Origin: Blastobasis lacticolella
Lineage: Eukaryota > Arthropoda > Insecta > Lepidoptera > Blastobasidae
Length of the DNA stretch: 64,000 bases
Direction: 5' to 3'
Assembly: GCA_905147135.1 (NCBI GenBank)
Contig: LR990044.1
Span: 4,530,122 to 4,594,121, forward strand
Below are positions 34,718 through 46,426 of this stretch, piece by piece (position 1 is the first letter of the stretch; each line of letters opens with the position of its first letter). The notes below the pieces were generated by a model, which saw only the letters and a list, made by a program, of their open reading frames with translations, did no database searches and had not been told where the DNA came from. The position numbers were made by a program, and so were the translations under genes.

Positions 34718-37409
34718 GCTTACTAGCTTATAGCTTATTAGGCGATTTTAATATAAATTCGTGCAGTTCTAGTGTAAAATTACAGTTCGATACCTTCTGT
34801 GAATTTTGTAAATTTAATCAGCACAATGAAATACGCAACGTCCACGGTGGGATATTAGACCTCGTGTTGAGCGAGTTTCAGGTTGATGATGTGTCGGTAA
34901 GCCAATCGGTCGAACAGCTGGTGCCGGCGGATGCGTATCATCCCCCGCTAGATGTAGTGCTCCGGATTCCGCGTAGAGGCGGGCCGGCACGTCGTGTATC
35001 TAATGTGCCTAGATGCCGTTCCATGCGATCTGCTTCTGTGCCGGTTTATAATTTTAAGAAAGCGGATTTCGGTTCTCTTTATACCGAACTAGTTAATATA
35101 GATTGGTCTGAGTTGTATACAATAAAAGATGTGGATCTATCGGTTCAAACTTTTTATGAAAACCTGTACGGTGCAATTGGCAAACATGTGCCTGTAAAAC
35201 GGAATCCAACTGGTACGGGGCCTTATAATTATCCTCCGTGGTTCACACCATTAATAATAAAAAATATTAAATTAAAATACTATAACTTTAAAAAATATAA
35301 ATCTGACGGTAGGGAGTTTAACATGGAACTATTTAAATATTACAGAGGCTATGTAAAATCATTAATTAAAAGCGCATACAGAGAGTATACACTGTCGGCA
35401 CAGGCTAACATAATCAATAAACCTGCTACGTTTTGGAAACACATAAAAGAGAAACGTTGTAGCAGAAATCAACGCGATAGTTATATCTATGAGGGTTCGG
35501 AGGTATCTGGGCAAGAGGCAGCCGATGCTTTTGCGGTGCACTTTAGCTCGGTATTTCAGAGTGATGTTCCGCGGCTCGACGTGCGGGAGGCGGAGAGTGC
35601 TTCACATGCTGTGGCGAGCGCTGCACGCGTCGCCATTGAATCCGTGGATGAATATGATTTAGCCATTGCAGTCAAACGCCTCAAAAGTACTAGCTCTGTG
35701 GGCCCAGACGGGATACCAGCCTACATTCTTAAGGACTGTTTGCCAGTTATTAAAGAGCCTTTGTTGTATTTATACAACTGTTGCCTTAAGAACTCGACTT
35801 ATCCTGCATTGTGGAAGCTCTCTAGAGTTACTCCTATTCCAAAGGCAGGGGCACAGTCGAATATTGATGATTTTAGACCAATAGCGAATCTTCCATTGCT
35901 GGGAAAAGTTTTTGAATCTATTATAGATCGTCTCTTGCGGCTCCAGATATGTAACCAGCTGCATGATAGTCAGCACGGATTTCGTAAGGGTAGGTCAACT
36001 GTCACAAATCTTGTCAACCTTCTGGATTATGTCACTGCTGAGATGGATGCTGGAGGTCAGGTTGATGCTGCTTATTTTGATTTCAAAAAAGCATTTGATT
36101 TAGTTCACAACGACATCCTTCTGAAGAAGTTTGCGCTATTCGGATTTTCGCCAAAGCTACTCAATTTCTTTGCTAGCTACCTTAGGAACCGCATGCAGTA
36201 CGTTTGTGTAAATGGCTTTGAATCCAGTGAATATTTTACTCGTTCTGGGGTAAGCCAGGGTAGCACTTTGGGACCCACTCAGTTTCTGATCATGGTCAAT
36301 GATCTTCCAAGTGTTCTGAGAGTAGCAAAAAGCTTATTATTTGCCGATGACCTAAAAGTATTTCTGCGAATTAGTGACCGAACTGACGTAGAAGCTTTGC
36401 AGTGCGACATAGATGCGTTAGCGGAGTGGAGTGAAGTGAATAGACTGCCGTTTAACACCTCCAAGTGTAAGGTGATAACGTTTTCGTCATCTCGCGACCC
36501 CACATGTGCTCCATATTGTCTTCCTAATGCTCAGTTGGAGAGAGTTTGGGAAATTAAAGATCTCGGGCTAACTCTAGACGTAAAGCTGAATTTCCATACC
36601 CATATCACAAATATGTGCAAAAGAGCCAATAAAACTCTAGGTTTTATTATGCGTACGGCATCGCAGTTTGCTGACATCAGAGTGGCCCAAGTACTCTATA
36701 ACGCATACGTACGTAGCATGATAGAGTATGGAGCTATCATATGGGATCCGTGTGAAGCCAAGTATACTGTAATGATAGAACGTATACAACGTAAGTTTGC
36801 ACGATGGTTATATAAGAAGCGGTTTGGTTACTACCCGTACTTATATCCCTCTGCATTTGTATCGGGCATGGTGGGTTTGGAAACTCTGCAATCGAGACGG
36901 AAAGTATCGCTCCTAATGCACTATTACTTGCTGCTCAATGGCAGGGTGGACAATCCACGCGTGCTAGAAAGGATTGGTCTGGTGGTGGGGAACGTAGCGC
37001 CGCGGCGGCGGCCGCGCCTGATAGCGCTGCCGTATGCGCGCACGCGCCGCGGAATGCAGACCCCTACAATGCGCGCTCGTGTCCTCCTCGGCGATTTGAT
37101 CTCGAGGCACGACGTCGATATCTTTGCTGATGGACTGCGTAAATTTTCTCGTGCAATAAATATTTTTATTAATAACGCCTAAATTATTATTAAATTGTCA
37201 ATGTGTCTGTATATCTTAATGTATTGAATTTTATTTTATTGTATTAATGTAGTGATTCAATTGATTTATATTATGAATTCATTTATATAATTTTTTTTTG
37301 TTATGAAATATGAATTATGTTTTTAAATGTTAAATGTAAACGCTTTGGATTATGTCTGTAAGTTTGCATTTAATTTAAATAAATAAATAAATAAATAAAA
37401 TAAATAAAT
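34718..37409 (+). mobile_element. 5'-truncated LINE fused in frame to unit sequence
   Basis: The open frame starts in duplicated unit sequence at ATG 34576 (MTILMNVEEVREVVGSAAEH) and runs through the insertion point into LINE coding sequence, ending at TAA 37182. The LINE part has an endonuclease C-terminus (LLGDFNINS), then RT with DDFRPIANLPLLGKVFESI, DAAYFDFKKAFDLVH, GVSQGSTLGPTQFLIMVNDL and FADDLKVFL. The 3' end has an AAATA-rich tail (37376-37409). The insertion replaces unit A 21369-22384, so about 1 kb of target was lost. Small 'agcttac'/'agctta' repeats sit at the 5' joint. Jockey superfamily by motif; whether the chimeric frame is translated is unknown. Confidence 0.8.
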
Positions 37410-37592
37410 AACACGTAAAGTAGATTTAAAAAAACATTTATTAAAATTGGATATACTACTCCGTAATTTATGATAGATGCAGCCTCCAACGTGGAGGCAT
37501 GTGAGTCCGCTCTCAAGGCCTCTTTGACGGAGGAGTCCCTACGCGAACAGTCGGTGTTGAATTTATTTTTAATTTTATTTATATTTAGGTAC

Positions 37593-37760
37593 CTAACTAG
37601 AAAGATTTTGATAGTTTGTCAAGACTGGAATTTTGGATATGTTTGTCTCTTTCAGTTTTATTTTCTCGTTGAGCCGGAGGGCTTGGCGAACTTGGAACAT
37701 CAGGGTGTCGTACTGGCTCTCGTCTATTTTATCGTCGGTGTATAGCTCGCTGGTCTTAAA
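37593..37760 (-). pseudogene. Minus-strand coding relic beside the Pcf11 fragments, unit B
   Basis: Same frame as 22570-22740 (MFKTSELYTDDKIDESQYDT onward). Not recognised. Confidence 0.3.
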
Positions 37761-37914
37761 CATTATAATGGATATAATTATAGTCTTCATATTGTGCTCG
37801 GTGTCTAATTTGTCCTCGGTTCTATTGTCTCTTGGCAGACCCTCATATTGTCAGAAATCGGTGGGGACAGGCGATCATCTTCGTCACCCTCCATCTTGGG
37901 AGGGACTTTCTTGC

Positions 37915-38075
37915 TCTTGATGGCTCTCCCAATGGCTTGATGGCCGCTTTTCTGAGTCTCACTCGCATCTATTATGCCTGGAGTGCCAGTCTAGTTGCTG
38001 CGAATAACGCAGTGTGTGTTTCGGCGGGAATTGGGCATCGCAACCGCTGCATTGCATAGAGTTGCGCTATTAAGG
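37915..38075 (-). pseudogene. Pcf11: Diverged Pcf11 zinc-finger relic, unit B
   Basis: Counterpart of 22925-23085 with a few base changes (for example 'gcatctattatgcctgg' where A has 'gaatctattatgtctgg'). Confidence 0.6.
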
Positions 38076-38267
38076 CTGTCTGTTTCCTGTTTGAGTAAAG
38101 ATGTCATAAATGTCATATGTTATACAGCTGAAAGAGAAAAGATTTGTGTTCGACAGTGGTATTATAAAAGCAAGAAAAAGTCCTCAGTTGCCATTCTCTT
38201 CCTCCTTCAATAAAGCTTTCGAACGATACCATAATAACATGTAGTTTTTATGTGAAAAGGGTCCACA

Positions 38268-38520
38268 AACCTCTCTCCTCCGCTTCTTCCAGCTCCTTAT
38301 ACTGCTTCCAATCGGACACACCATACTACCAGCGCCTAAAAAGCGCCTGTTTTTTTGAGTCCCGATCGCGTTTATTCTGTCTGAAGTGCCAGTCTAGATG
38401 CTACGAATAACGCACGGTGTTTTTTGGCGGGAATCGGGTATCGCAACCGCTGCATTGCATACCGGCATAGAGTTGCGCTACCAACGCTGGCTGTTTTTGG
38501 TTCGGGAGAAGAAGCGATGA
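38268..38520 (-). pseudogene. Pcf11: Pcf11 zinc-finger pseudogene at the B/C junction
   Basis: Same structure as 23278-23530. The same two TAG stops are present, at 38403-38401 and 38328-38326. The shared stops show that the finger was dead before the units multiplied. Confidence 0.75.
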
Positions 38521-38935
38521 GTAAGAGTGTCATAAGAGTCATATGTTATACAGCAGAATAGAACAAGGCTTGTGTTTACCAGTGGTTTCACAAAAGCAAG
38601 ATAGAGTCCTTAGCCGTCATTCTCCTTCTCCTTCAAGGAAACTTTCGAAGGATACCATACAAACAATACCATTTAAATAATAACAATAAAATCTTACACT
38701 ATAAGCGTCACCCACTTTAGCAAATCTGCTCTGTGCACTACGGTTTTGTCTTCGACCGGTTTCTAAACTTCTTCCTTTACAAGACAATTGGCAACTATTT
38801 TGGCAAATAAATCTGCCACATTGATATTGCCAAGGTTTGGAAAATCAATGTGGCAATGTCAACCATTATTTTATTATGTGTACATTAATCGAATACTAAT
38901 CGAATGGGAAAACATCGTGATAAAACCCATATATT

Positions 38936-39046
38936 TAAGCGACTGTATGTGTAACCATGAGCCAATTTGATCAGGTTCGCCTGGTAGGGTCACGGAGGTC
39001 AGATAGCAGTCGTTCTACTGTCATTACCTGATCTGCCAAATTAAGT
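38936..39046 (+). mobile_element. SINE body fragment, unit C copy
   Basis: Same text as 9973-10083. Confidence 0.6.
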
Positions 39047-39658
39047 CATCTCATCATTGAGGAGCAGGCACTGAAAATGTCTATTGTTCAATATGTTTCG
39101 CCTTTAACGTGTTAGATTCATTTCTGGGCAATATTGTTGATTGTAAGCTACATGCTTTATTGAAATAATCATACCTTAAATTATTTTCTGGATATTATCC
39201 ACAGGCATTGGTTGTTGTTGTTGTGCCCTCTTACAAGATATATTACGAAATACTACTTGATAAGACAAATACTTTAAATATTGTGCCCTCTCTTAAATAA
39301 AATATCAGGGTAGGATGAGGACGTCTCTGGTTGACTCATATAGTAAGCTACGGAGTGAAGCATGGGCTGCGAGTAGCGAAGGTTATGCTGGAGTCAGTCA
39401 TCAGGCTTTAGAGCAGCTTACCCCTCCTCTAATGAGGGGGCCCTGTTTATTTCCCTTAGACCAAATAAATGAATCTGATTTCAAATTCTAGCTATGAAAC
39501 TTTTGGCAAATTAATCTGTAATCTAATTAACTCTTGTAATTCTTTAACAATATAATTCCATACCTGTTTATACTTCTCCACTCTAAAAGCACCGGGGTTA
39601 CTAACACCATAACGTAGAGTTCCATAGACGATCACAAATGGCCTTAACCCGGCGTCTG

Positions 39659-39855
39659 TTAGGTTGGGTCATAATGACCCGAGACATTTTCAAACGCCCA
39701 TATTTTTAAAGTGATCATGTGAAGTTATCGGGCTTATCAGTAGCTGCAGTTGTTACCCCGCCCCTTTAGTTTCTAAAACCGGTTTAGTCGGTGTGCACCT
39801 GCGCAGGTAGTTACAAGCGGTCAAACATCAAACAGGTAAATATGACCCAACCTTA
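39659..39855. mobile_element. piggyBac-like MITE, unit C copy
   Basis: Same TTA-flanked termini as in units A and B. Confidence 0.6.
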
Positions 39856-40790
39856 CATTCCATGTAACCTTTTATACCAATTACGTTTAAACATTTATTT
39901 GATTTGAATATATATTTTAAATGTTATTTTGGATATTTTAGTTTAACTTGCACAATGGACCGAGAAGAACGTGAAAGACAGCTAATTTTAGCGCTAATAC
40001 TGATTTTCTACCATACAGACCGGTTTAATTAGTTTCAAAACATCGCAAGCAGGTTTTTCAGTCTGACGGTTTAGTAGCGGTAGTGATAGAGCTTAGGTTT
40101 CAGTGTGGATGAGTGTGTGTGTGAAAAGTATGAGAGTTTGTTTGCTCTATGAAAGGGTGGACGTTACACCCTCTACCTCAATGGACGGGCTACGTCTTTC
40201 CACCTAATTGGTTTTACAGTAATGACCATCAAATAATATTTTTTTGCTGTTTTTAGAAGTCGTCTTTGTTATTAATTACTTTTCAACAAACAGTTACGAT
40301 TAAAAGACAAAAAATATTATTTGGAAACGACCGCATGAAGAAGGTCCTAAGAATCATTTCAGTGCATGTGTGTTTTGGATTGTTTTAAACAATAACCTTA
40401 CTTAAGAATAAAAAGAACTCACTATTTAATAAATAAAATTATGAGTGGCAACAAATTCAGTAAGTATACAATTGTATTGCGAGTACCTATAACATTTGGC
40501 GTATTTTGTGTATGGATGTACAGGCGTTTTTGTATGGGTTTATAGGCAGGCGCGAGTGTGGTATTGATGTGGTGCATAGAAACGGGAAAATAATAAATGA
40601 AAACAAAATAGCTCTGGACGATATTATTTAATACGCTTTGAATGACCATCATAATTAGGTATCTACATCAATAATCTGAATCATACATAATGAAGAAAAT
40701 TGCAATATTTAAAACGTCCATTATATTAGTATTTTAATTGTCATACAGAATAAATGAATTAACTTAATAAAAAATGAATAATTTACGTGG

Positions 40791-42221
40791 CTAACGAAAT
40801 TTCTTCATGTCTTGTGTAACTGGGATTTTCGCCAGCAATCGATTTTCGCCATTGTCCTGAAAAAGACAAAATTACTCTTTAAAAATATAAAGAAAATGAA
40901 TATAAAAAAGTCGTACCGAATATTGTCATTAGGGTAGTTAAATAGTGAGTGGGGACTTACCGTCATTCGGATCGGCGCAACTGAATGAGAGGTGTGAGGC
41001 TCGGCCGCAGCCAGGCTGCCGTGGAGAGGGAGGAGTTCAACCAAGGTAACAGTGGAACTCCTCCCGATCGATGTCGCCCAATGTCGATATCATTTTTGAC
41101 ACCAAATCCTCGCTAGTAGAGAGATTTGCTGCTAAAATAAATAATTACCTATTAAATTTATGTTACAGACGAAACAACTTAGAAAATACTAATTATTAGA
41201 AACTGTGGCGATGTCGTTGCTACTCGTGTGTAGGTACCTACCCAATAATTATTTTTGAAATTTATTAAATTGAATAGCACATTATTTACCTTGCAGTGTA
41301 GGGACAAGAAGATCGACATCTTTGGGCGACATCTTCTCGGTGAGCCCCTCGTTCGGTGGATTGAGCTGACTCGGAAGATTCAGCTGTTGCGCACATATTT
41401 TCTGAAAAACATATAAAGGCAATTAGCTGCGATCCTCAATTGATAAATGAAGACTGAAAAGAAAATGAAAAAGTCTAATGAAAATTCTTACAGCCAATCT
41501 TTCCTTTCTACGACGTTCTCGCATCAGCATCCTCTTCCGATAATCTTGTTCTTTCTGAAATGAATTAATAATATTAATACCATTGCTAAAAGTACCAAAA
41601 TGTTTTTAAAAAGGACCATTAGCCGTGATTTGGGCCAGATGTTGTCAAAGTTATTTTCATTTTAAAATGAACAGATTTAAATATAAAACAGAAGCAAATG
41701 TTACTACAGGCTATGAGGCTATTGCACAGTCATTAAGACAGTCAAATATTATATTTTATTACCTACCTTACACAGCGGTGGATGCTTTCCGGGAGGCCTG
41801 CCGGGAATGGGATTTCTCGGGTCGAAAGCAGGTCTCTCTCCGTTTCGCTGCAGAGCCCCTTCCAACAGCAGATTTTCGCATTCCGCGACTATTTCGTTGA
41901 ATATAGCCTGTATAGCCTGGAATTCGTTTTCGATGCTCTCTTTATTCTGCAAATAAAAATTATTTATTTAACACTGGTTTTTAAACAAATGGATTCACAA
42001 ACTAATTGAATTTTTCTACAGCAAACTTCAGCTACCACTCTTTACTTTACTCTACTATTATATAATAAGGCAGAAATATAAATTTACAACAGAATTGATG
42101 TTTAAAACCACTTGAAGATATTGTTTTGACAATAAACATAAATATTATTTACCTATCAAAATACAAAATAACTTACCACTTTATTCTCGTTCATTTCACA
42201 CAGTTCTCCGCTGAAGGCCAT
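40791..42221 (-). CDS. Spliced orphan gene, copy C (predicted 191 codons)
   Basis: The exons are 42221-42177, 41946-41767, 41554-41492, 41401-41290, 41131-41042, 40980-40961 and 40856-40791 (TAG). All GT/AG borders and phases are intact. Exon 4 carries 21 extra bases encoding NPPNEGL between SQL and TEK, without breaking the frame. The extra block is bounded by GCTC repeats, which suggests that A and B lost it by slippage and C keeps the older form. The N-terminal acidic helix, GRPPGK motif and basic exon 3 are as in copy A. This is the best-preserved copy by splice sites and length. No family is recognised; a nuclear role is inferred from composition only. Confidence 0.6.
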
Positions 42222-43964
42222 TGCGAATGAACTCACTAAGGAAATTTCAAACGCTGTGATCCACTCGGGTTGCGGGGCACGAATAACTCCACTGGTTTGA
42301 CACAGGCTGTTTTATCCCGAGGGCAGTGCGCGGGGCGTGGCTTAGGGCGCGCTTGGCTTTGTAATCTTATCAGCAATTGTCCGTAACGATTAGACACTAA
42401 ACGAAGAAGTAAAATTGCAAATCCATCAAAATATAATAATACTTGGATCGATGGATTTTTTGTAAACCCGTTTAACATTTATAAATTAAAAAAAACCTAG
42501 GAACATGTACTTTTAGAATAAAACAATGTTTTTTAGTATTTGTTTGACATCACTCTAGTTTCTCTCAAAATTATAAAAAATTGAGAGTATCAAAAAGTTT
42601 CATAATGTTTTAACTAGTAATCGTCTCTTTCATTACAAAATTTACAAATAAATGTAAAAGTAATTGAAAGTTCTTTACTGAGATATCTTTGTTAAAATTT
42701 TGTGTTAAATTATGTAATAATACGCCCGTTAGAATTAATTATTATCTTGAGATTACACAAAGAATTGAATTAGCAACTGCAGTACTGTTAACGCCTTTAG
42801 ATAAGGTTTAAGATAGATAACATTCATCAATACCTGTGAGAAATGGCCCAAATACCTACAGAGTAAAAGTTTTAATTATATGTAGGTACTTATATGACCT
42901 TTGGTCTATCAATATTGGTGATGCGGCCTCTCAATAAAATGTGGTAACATTTAATATTGATCATAAAATTACCCACATAGTTACTTTATTTAAGTAAAAT
43001 GCGGCTGTTTCATTATTAAACAGCTACTCTACATTAAAATCCTAAAATTACATGAACATTCAAGTAGTAACCTAATTAATCATTACAATACAATTAAAAA
43101 GAAGGATTTACCTGTATCGCATATACCTGGAGGCTTTCTTTCTTTTAAACTACCCCTAAGCAATCTTTTGTTTTGATTTTTACCTGCGCGCGGTTACTGT
43201 TTCGCTTCAGCTATCGCTGGTGTAAACTGATAAGCGTTTGTACCTAATGACTAGTCCTAGAGCCCTAGGTCGTTATGTTGTTTGCTTCATTCGCATATTC
43301 CTTATTATTATACATTTGATAGCTATTTCAAATTGTAATAAATTAATACTTTGAAACATTTATCAGTGAATGATTGGTTGGAAAGGTATTTTATTAACTT
43401 AATACCTTTTCATTTTCCTTACATAGGATCTACTTGTACCTACGCATACCTACGTTTTGTGTGGTCGTGGCAATCTTATACAAATTTAGTCAGGGCTGAT
43501 GCAGGTACGACTGGTATGATGATAATGATGATGGTAACTATCCCCTGTAGTCTGCCTAAAGTTATCATTCAATATTATTCAAATGTGCTTTGAGTTTTCA
43601 TCCACAGAATTGGACATCCCCCTCCCTGTTACAGTACACAAGTTATAAATTAATCGGACGGAATAGTAGTGCTGTAGTGGATACTTAACGGCCGGGGCCT
43701 AGTGTAAGTAATATTTTGTAAGAAACGTCCTTTTTCATAATTGGGCATCAAAAAAGGTAAAAGGTAACTGCTTTCTACTTCTTATTCTGAACAGACAAAT
43801 CAAATGTCTTTGAATATTCAAAGAGAAGCAAAAATACACATTTTCTATCAGATATCGAAATTCGATCAGTGGTCTGCTAGCAATAATGAATAAACCAAGT
43901 TTACATACAATAAAATACAGTTTATTAACACACATGAAATAGAAATTTCTATGCACCAATAAGC

Positions 43965-44221
43965 GTAACACATAGACAGGTCATTGCCTAGTTATACATA
44001 TACATTGTTATACCAAAAATATATTGGTACAACATTTAGTAATTAAAGTAACAGGGTTCGTGTTATAATTGAGCGTATAGGCAAATTCGCTTTTAATTCC
44101 GGTGTTCTTGCGGCGTCATTCCTCTTATGAGTATTAGGCTTCGCATTCTTACACATGTCCGATTTTAATGTATTGAATACATCTAATAACGCTTCCTTGT
44201 CAATATGGTTATTCCAGTGGG
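43965..44221 (-). other. Unit-C-specific insertion with an exon-like frame
   Basis: About 257 bases stand where unit A has 'ttaaata'. On the minus strand a 61-codon frame reads WNNHIDKEALLDVFNTLKS, then NLPIRSIITRTLLL and a stop at 44043. The residue mix is protein-like. It may be a captured gene piece or the tail of an unrecognised mobile element; no inverted repeats or tail were seen. Confidence 0.4.
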
Positions 44222-45115
44222 TTTGCAACTAATGGGTTTGCTTAATGCATCGGCCTCCTTTTCTGTCACTGTAACCAAAGAGCTCTGTTAATTAGACATT
44301 ATGTAAGTATCTATTCCCTTTAATCCTAGATCGATTCTGGTGTCCTACGAAATAATAAATGCGGAGAAACTGATATTGATAAAATAGGTTACGATTTATT
44401 AAAAGATCACGCTATTGCTAAGCAAACAGCCATTACAGGACATATTATAAAATATTAACATTAAAAAGAGAGAGAGAGAGAGCGAAAGAAGTGGTGTGAG
44501 ATTTTTTGGTCGGTAAGAAAAACACTCATGATGTGGTTTGCCATCCTTGTGGATCATGAAGATCTGAGAAATTTTACCAAAAAGTGTTTTTTTTTCATAT
44601 TTTAAATTAATTTTATCTTTCTATTACTATTACACATTTAATTAATCACTCTCTTATGTCACACTCATTCCCTTAAGAGTGGGGCAAAGCGTTCGTCATC
44701 CCGCTCCCTAAAGTGTTTTCACCTGATTGCTTAAATCATATTAGACCCATTTCAATTCTTCTTCTTTTTAAAAAATTACTTTTTTTTCACCATCACCTCT
44801 GTGTAGTTGAGAAACCTACTTCGATCTGCTATTCTTGTTTGTGCTCTGTTTTCTATTTCTTCTATTTTCTTTGTCTGTAAAGTAATATCAGTATTTGTTT
44901 GTAAATATTTGCCAATTTGATCAAACTTTTGTTAACTATTTGTTAATATCCTACTTAGTTTAGTTAGTGTTCATGTGTGTTTCTATGTTTTTGTTTCGAC
45001 CTGAATTTGACATACCATACTAGTTTTAAGTCCGCCGTTGTACGCTACAGTGCATTAGGTTTGACTAAATAAATAAAAAATGTGAATATAAACAAACAAC
45101 ACAAGAACAACCTTA

Positions 45116-45367
45116 ATTATTAATATTAAACCTTATTAATTATACAATGTATGTATTTTCTTTTTTTGTATATTTTTTGTCATAAGTGATGCTTTTGTGT
45201 GTACTACCTGTCTGTTGTTTTAATCCTGTGCTTCTCTCCATACTAAGGTTGTCTGGAAGAGATCACATTAGTGATAAGACCGCCCTTTGTACTATCTACC
45301 ATATTTTTTGTATCTGTACTTGTGTTCTATGGTGTGCAATAAAGAGTTTTGTATTGTATTGTTTTGT
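45116..45367 (+). mobile_element. SINE or LINE 3' end inserted in unit C
   Basis: The sequence has 'aggttgtctggaagagatca', 'gtgataagaccgccctttgt' and a tail 'gtgtgcaataaagagttttg', the usual 3' module of an abundant lepidopteran element. It is absent from unit A, which reads straight through 'cttaattaattaacgaag'. TTAATTA-like flanks suggest a short target-site duplication. Confidence 0.7.
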
Positions 45368-45496
45368 ATTAATTAACGAAGTAACATAAACACTCACAAA
45401 ATTAGACCAAAATAATGAGCAAAAATTTTACGAGAGAAAGAGAAGGCGATATGTAAGGGAGACAGCGCTATTTCTATCACGGCGTGGTGAGGCGCC

Positions 45497-45535
45497 TATA
45501 AAGACTAGCGCCACGGGTGCAACGGCATTAATTCG
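45497..45535 (+). promoter_or_regulatory. TATA box of the stem-loop gene, copy C
   Basis: TATAAA at 45497-45502. The initiator-like 'cattcattcg' of copy A is here 'cattaattcg', a change at the likely start site. A 14-bp difference (extra 'gagaaagagaaggc') lies about 50 bp upstream. Confidence 0.5.
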
Positions 45536-45587
45536 CCGAACCGACGCGCACCTACACACACGTCCCTCCATACAACTTGCAATCGAT

Positions 45588-45815
45588 ATGGCTCCTCCAA
45601 CGTCTGGAATAAAGAAGCTGAGCAAGGACGAGCTATCGCTTCAGATAGACAAGCTGCTACAGAGAATTAAGAAGAAAAGCAAAGAGGAGCACGAGCGTTC
45701 AGAAAGAGGAGTCGACGACATTAACCGGCTCCTAGGCGATATGACTATCCAGTCAAATTGCGATAGCGCTTGCCGTAACAGCAGGTCGCCTGCTGCAAGG
45801 CCTATGGACCATTAA
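45588..45815 (+). CDS. Small lysine-rich protein with histone-type mRNA end, copy C
   Basis: This 75-codon intronless frame corresponds to 16109-16336, with Thr instead of Lys at residue 5 and Thr-Ile instead of Ile-Val in the MIVQS segment. The frame, start context, stop and the distance to the stem-loop are all kept. Substitutions are few, as in the flanking non-coding DNA, so selection cannot be judged by eye. Function unknown. Confidence 0.55.
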   Translation: MAPPTSGIKKLSKDELSLQIDKLLQRIKKKSKEEHERSERGVDDINRLLGDMTIQSNCDSACRNSRSPAARPMDH

Positions 45816-45849
45816 GTCGAAATGAATTAATGGTCAGGCGGCATAGAAA

Positions 45850-45865
45850 GGCCCTTTTCAGGGCC
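45850..45865 (+). terminator. Histone-type 3' stem-loop, copy C
   Basis: The GGCCCTTTTCAGGGCC hairpin is identical to copy A, with the same AGAAA and ACATAAA flanks, 35 nt after the stop codon. Confidence 0.65.
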
Positions 45866-46022
45866 ACATAAAATTCAGAAAGTTTCTTTGAATTGCGATA
45901 ATACCAAATACGATCTTTATCTATATTATTTTGCTTGGCTTTTATTTAAATTTAATTAACATTGACTTTTTGCACTGTTGTAATTTTTTTCTTTACAGAC
46001 TGTTTTCCTTTGACATTATTAG

Positions 46023-46215
46023 TGTACAGTTATCGTGAGTGTTTACGGGGTTAGGTGGGGGATGTTAATGACCGAACCCGTTGGATGTTGTGAAACACTA
46101 AATTTTTTATAAAAAGTAATCGACCAAGTAATTTACCTACGCTGCAATACATTCGGCGCGCATTGGCCTACTTACAGCCGTAGGTAAAATTTCCTGTACG
46201 GCGTTACTCCGTACA
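46023..46215 (-). repeat. BEL/Pao 3' LTR
   Basis: It begins 'tgtacagttatcgtgagtg' and ends 'gttactccgtaca'. It is 193 bp against 195 bp for the partner. Several differences between the two indicate that the insertion is not very recent. Confidence 0.85.
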
Positions 46216-46426
46216 TCCTGCCCACTAAAGAGAAGAGAAGCTGTGTAGCAGGATTGTATAAACCTAGTCTATAAATACATGATTACTGAGTTAAAATGTA
46301 GAGGTACAAAATAATTAAAAGTGATCAGTACAAATTACGAAAAGTATTGTAAATAAAGCACAGTAAAATATCAATTACTTAGAGTTCTTAAAATGTCAAT
46401 GTGTAGTAAACTTTAATCATTCACTG

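Larger units (their letters stand above)
23424..38413. repeat. Segmental tandem array, unit B
   Basis: It is collinear with unit A. Differences include a deletion of the part corresponding to A 15228-18527 (junction at about 31861-31866), a 2.7-kb LINE at 28693, and a second LINE at about 34718 replacing about 1 kb of A sequence. Size about 15.0 kb. The orphan gene is present but has a damaged splice donor. Confidence 0.95.
38414..46012. repeat. Segmental tandem array, partial unit C
   Basis: It is collinear with unit A 9450 to about 16540. It ends a few bases before the BEL/Pao LTR at 46023. Unit-specific changes include 21 extra bases in exon 4 of the orphan gene, an insertion at about 43965-44221 and a SINE-like insertion at 45116-45367. 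Confidence 0.95.
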
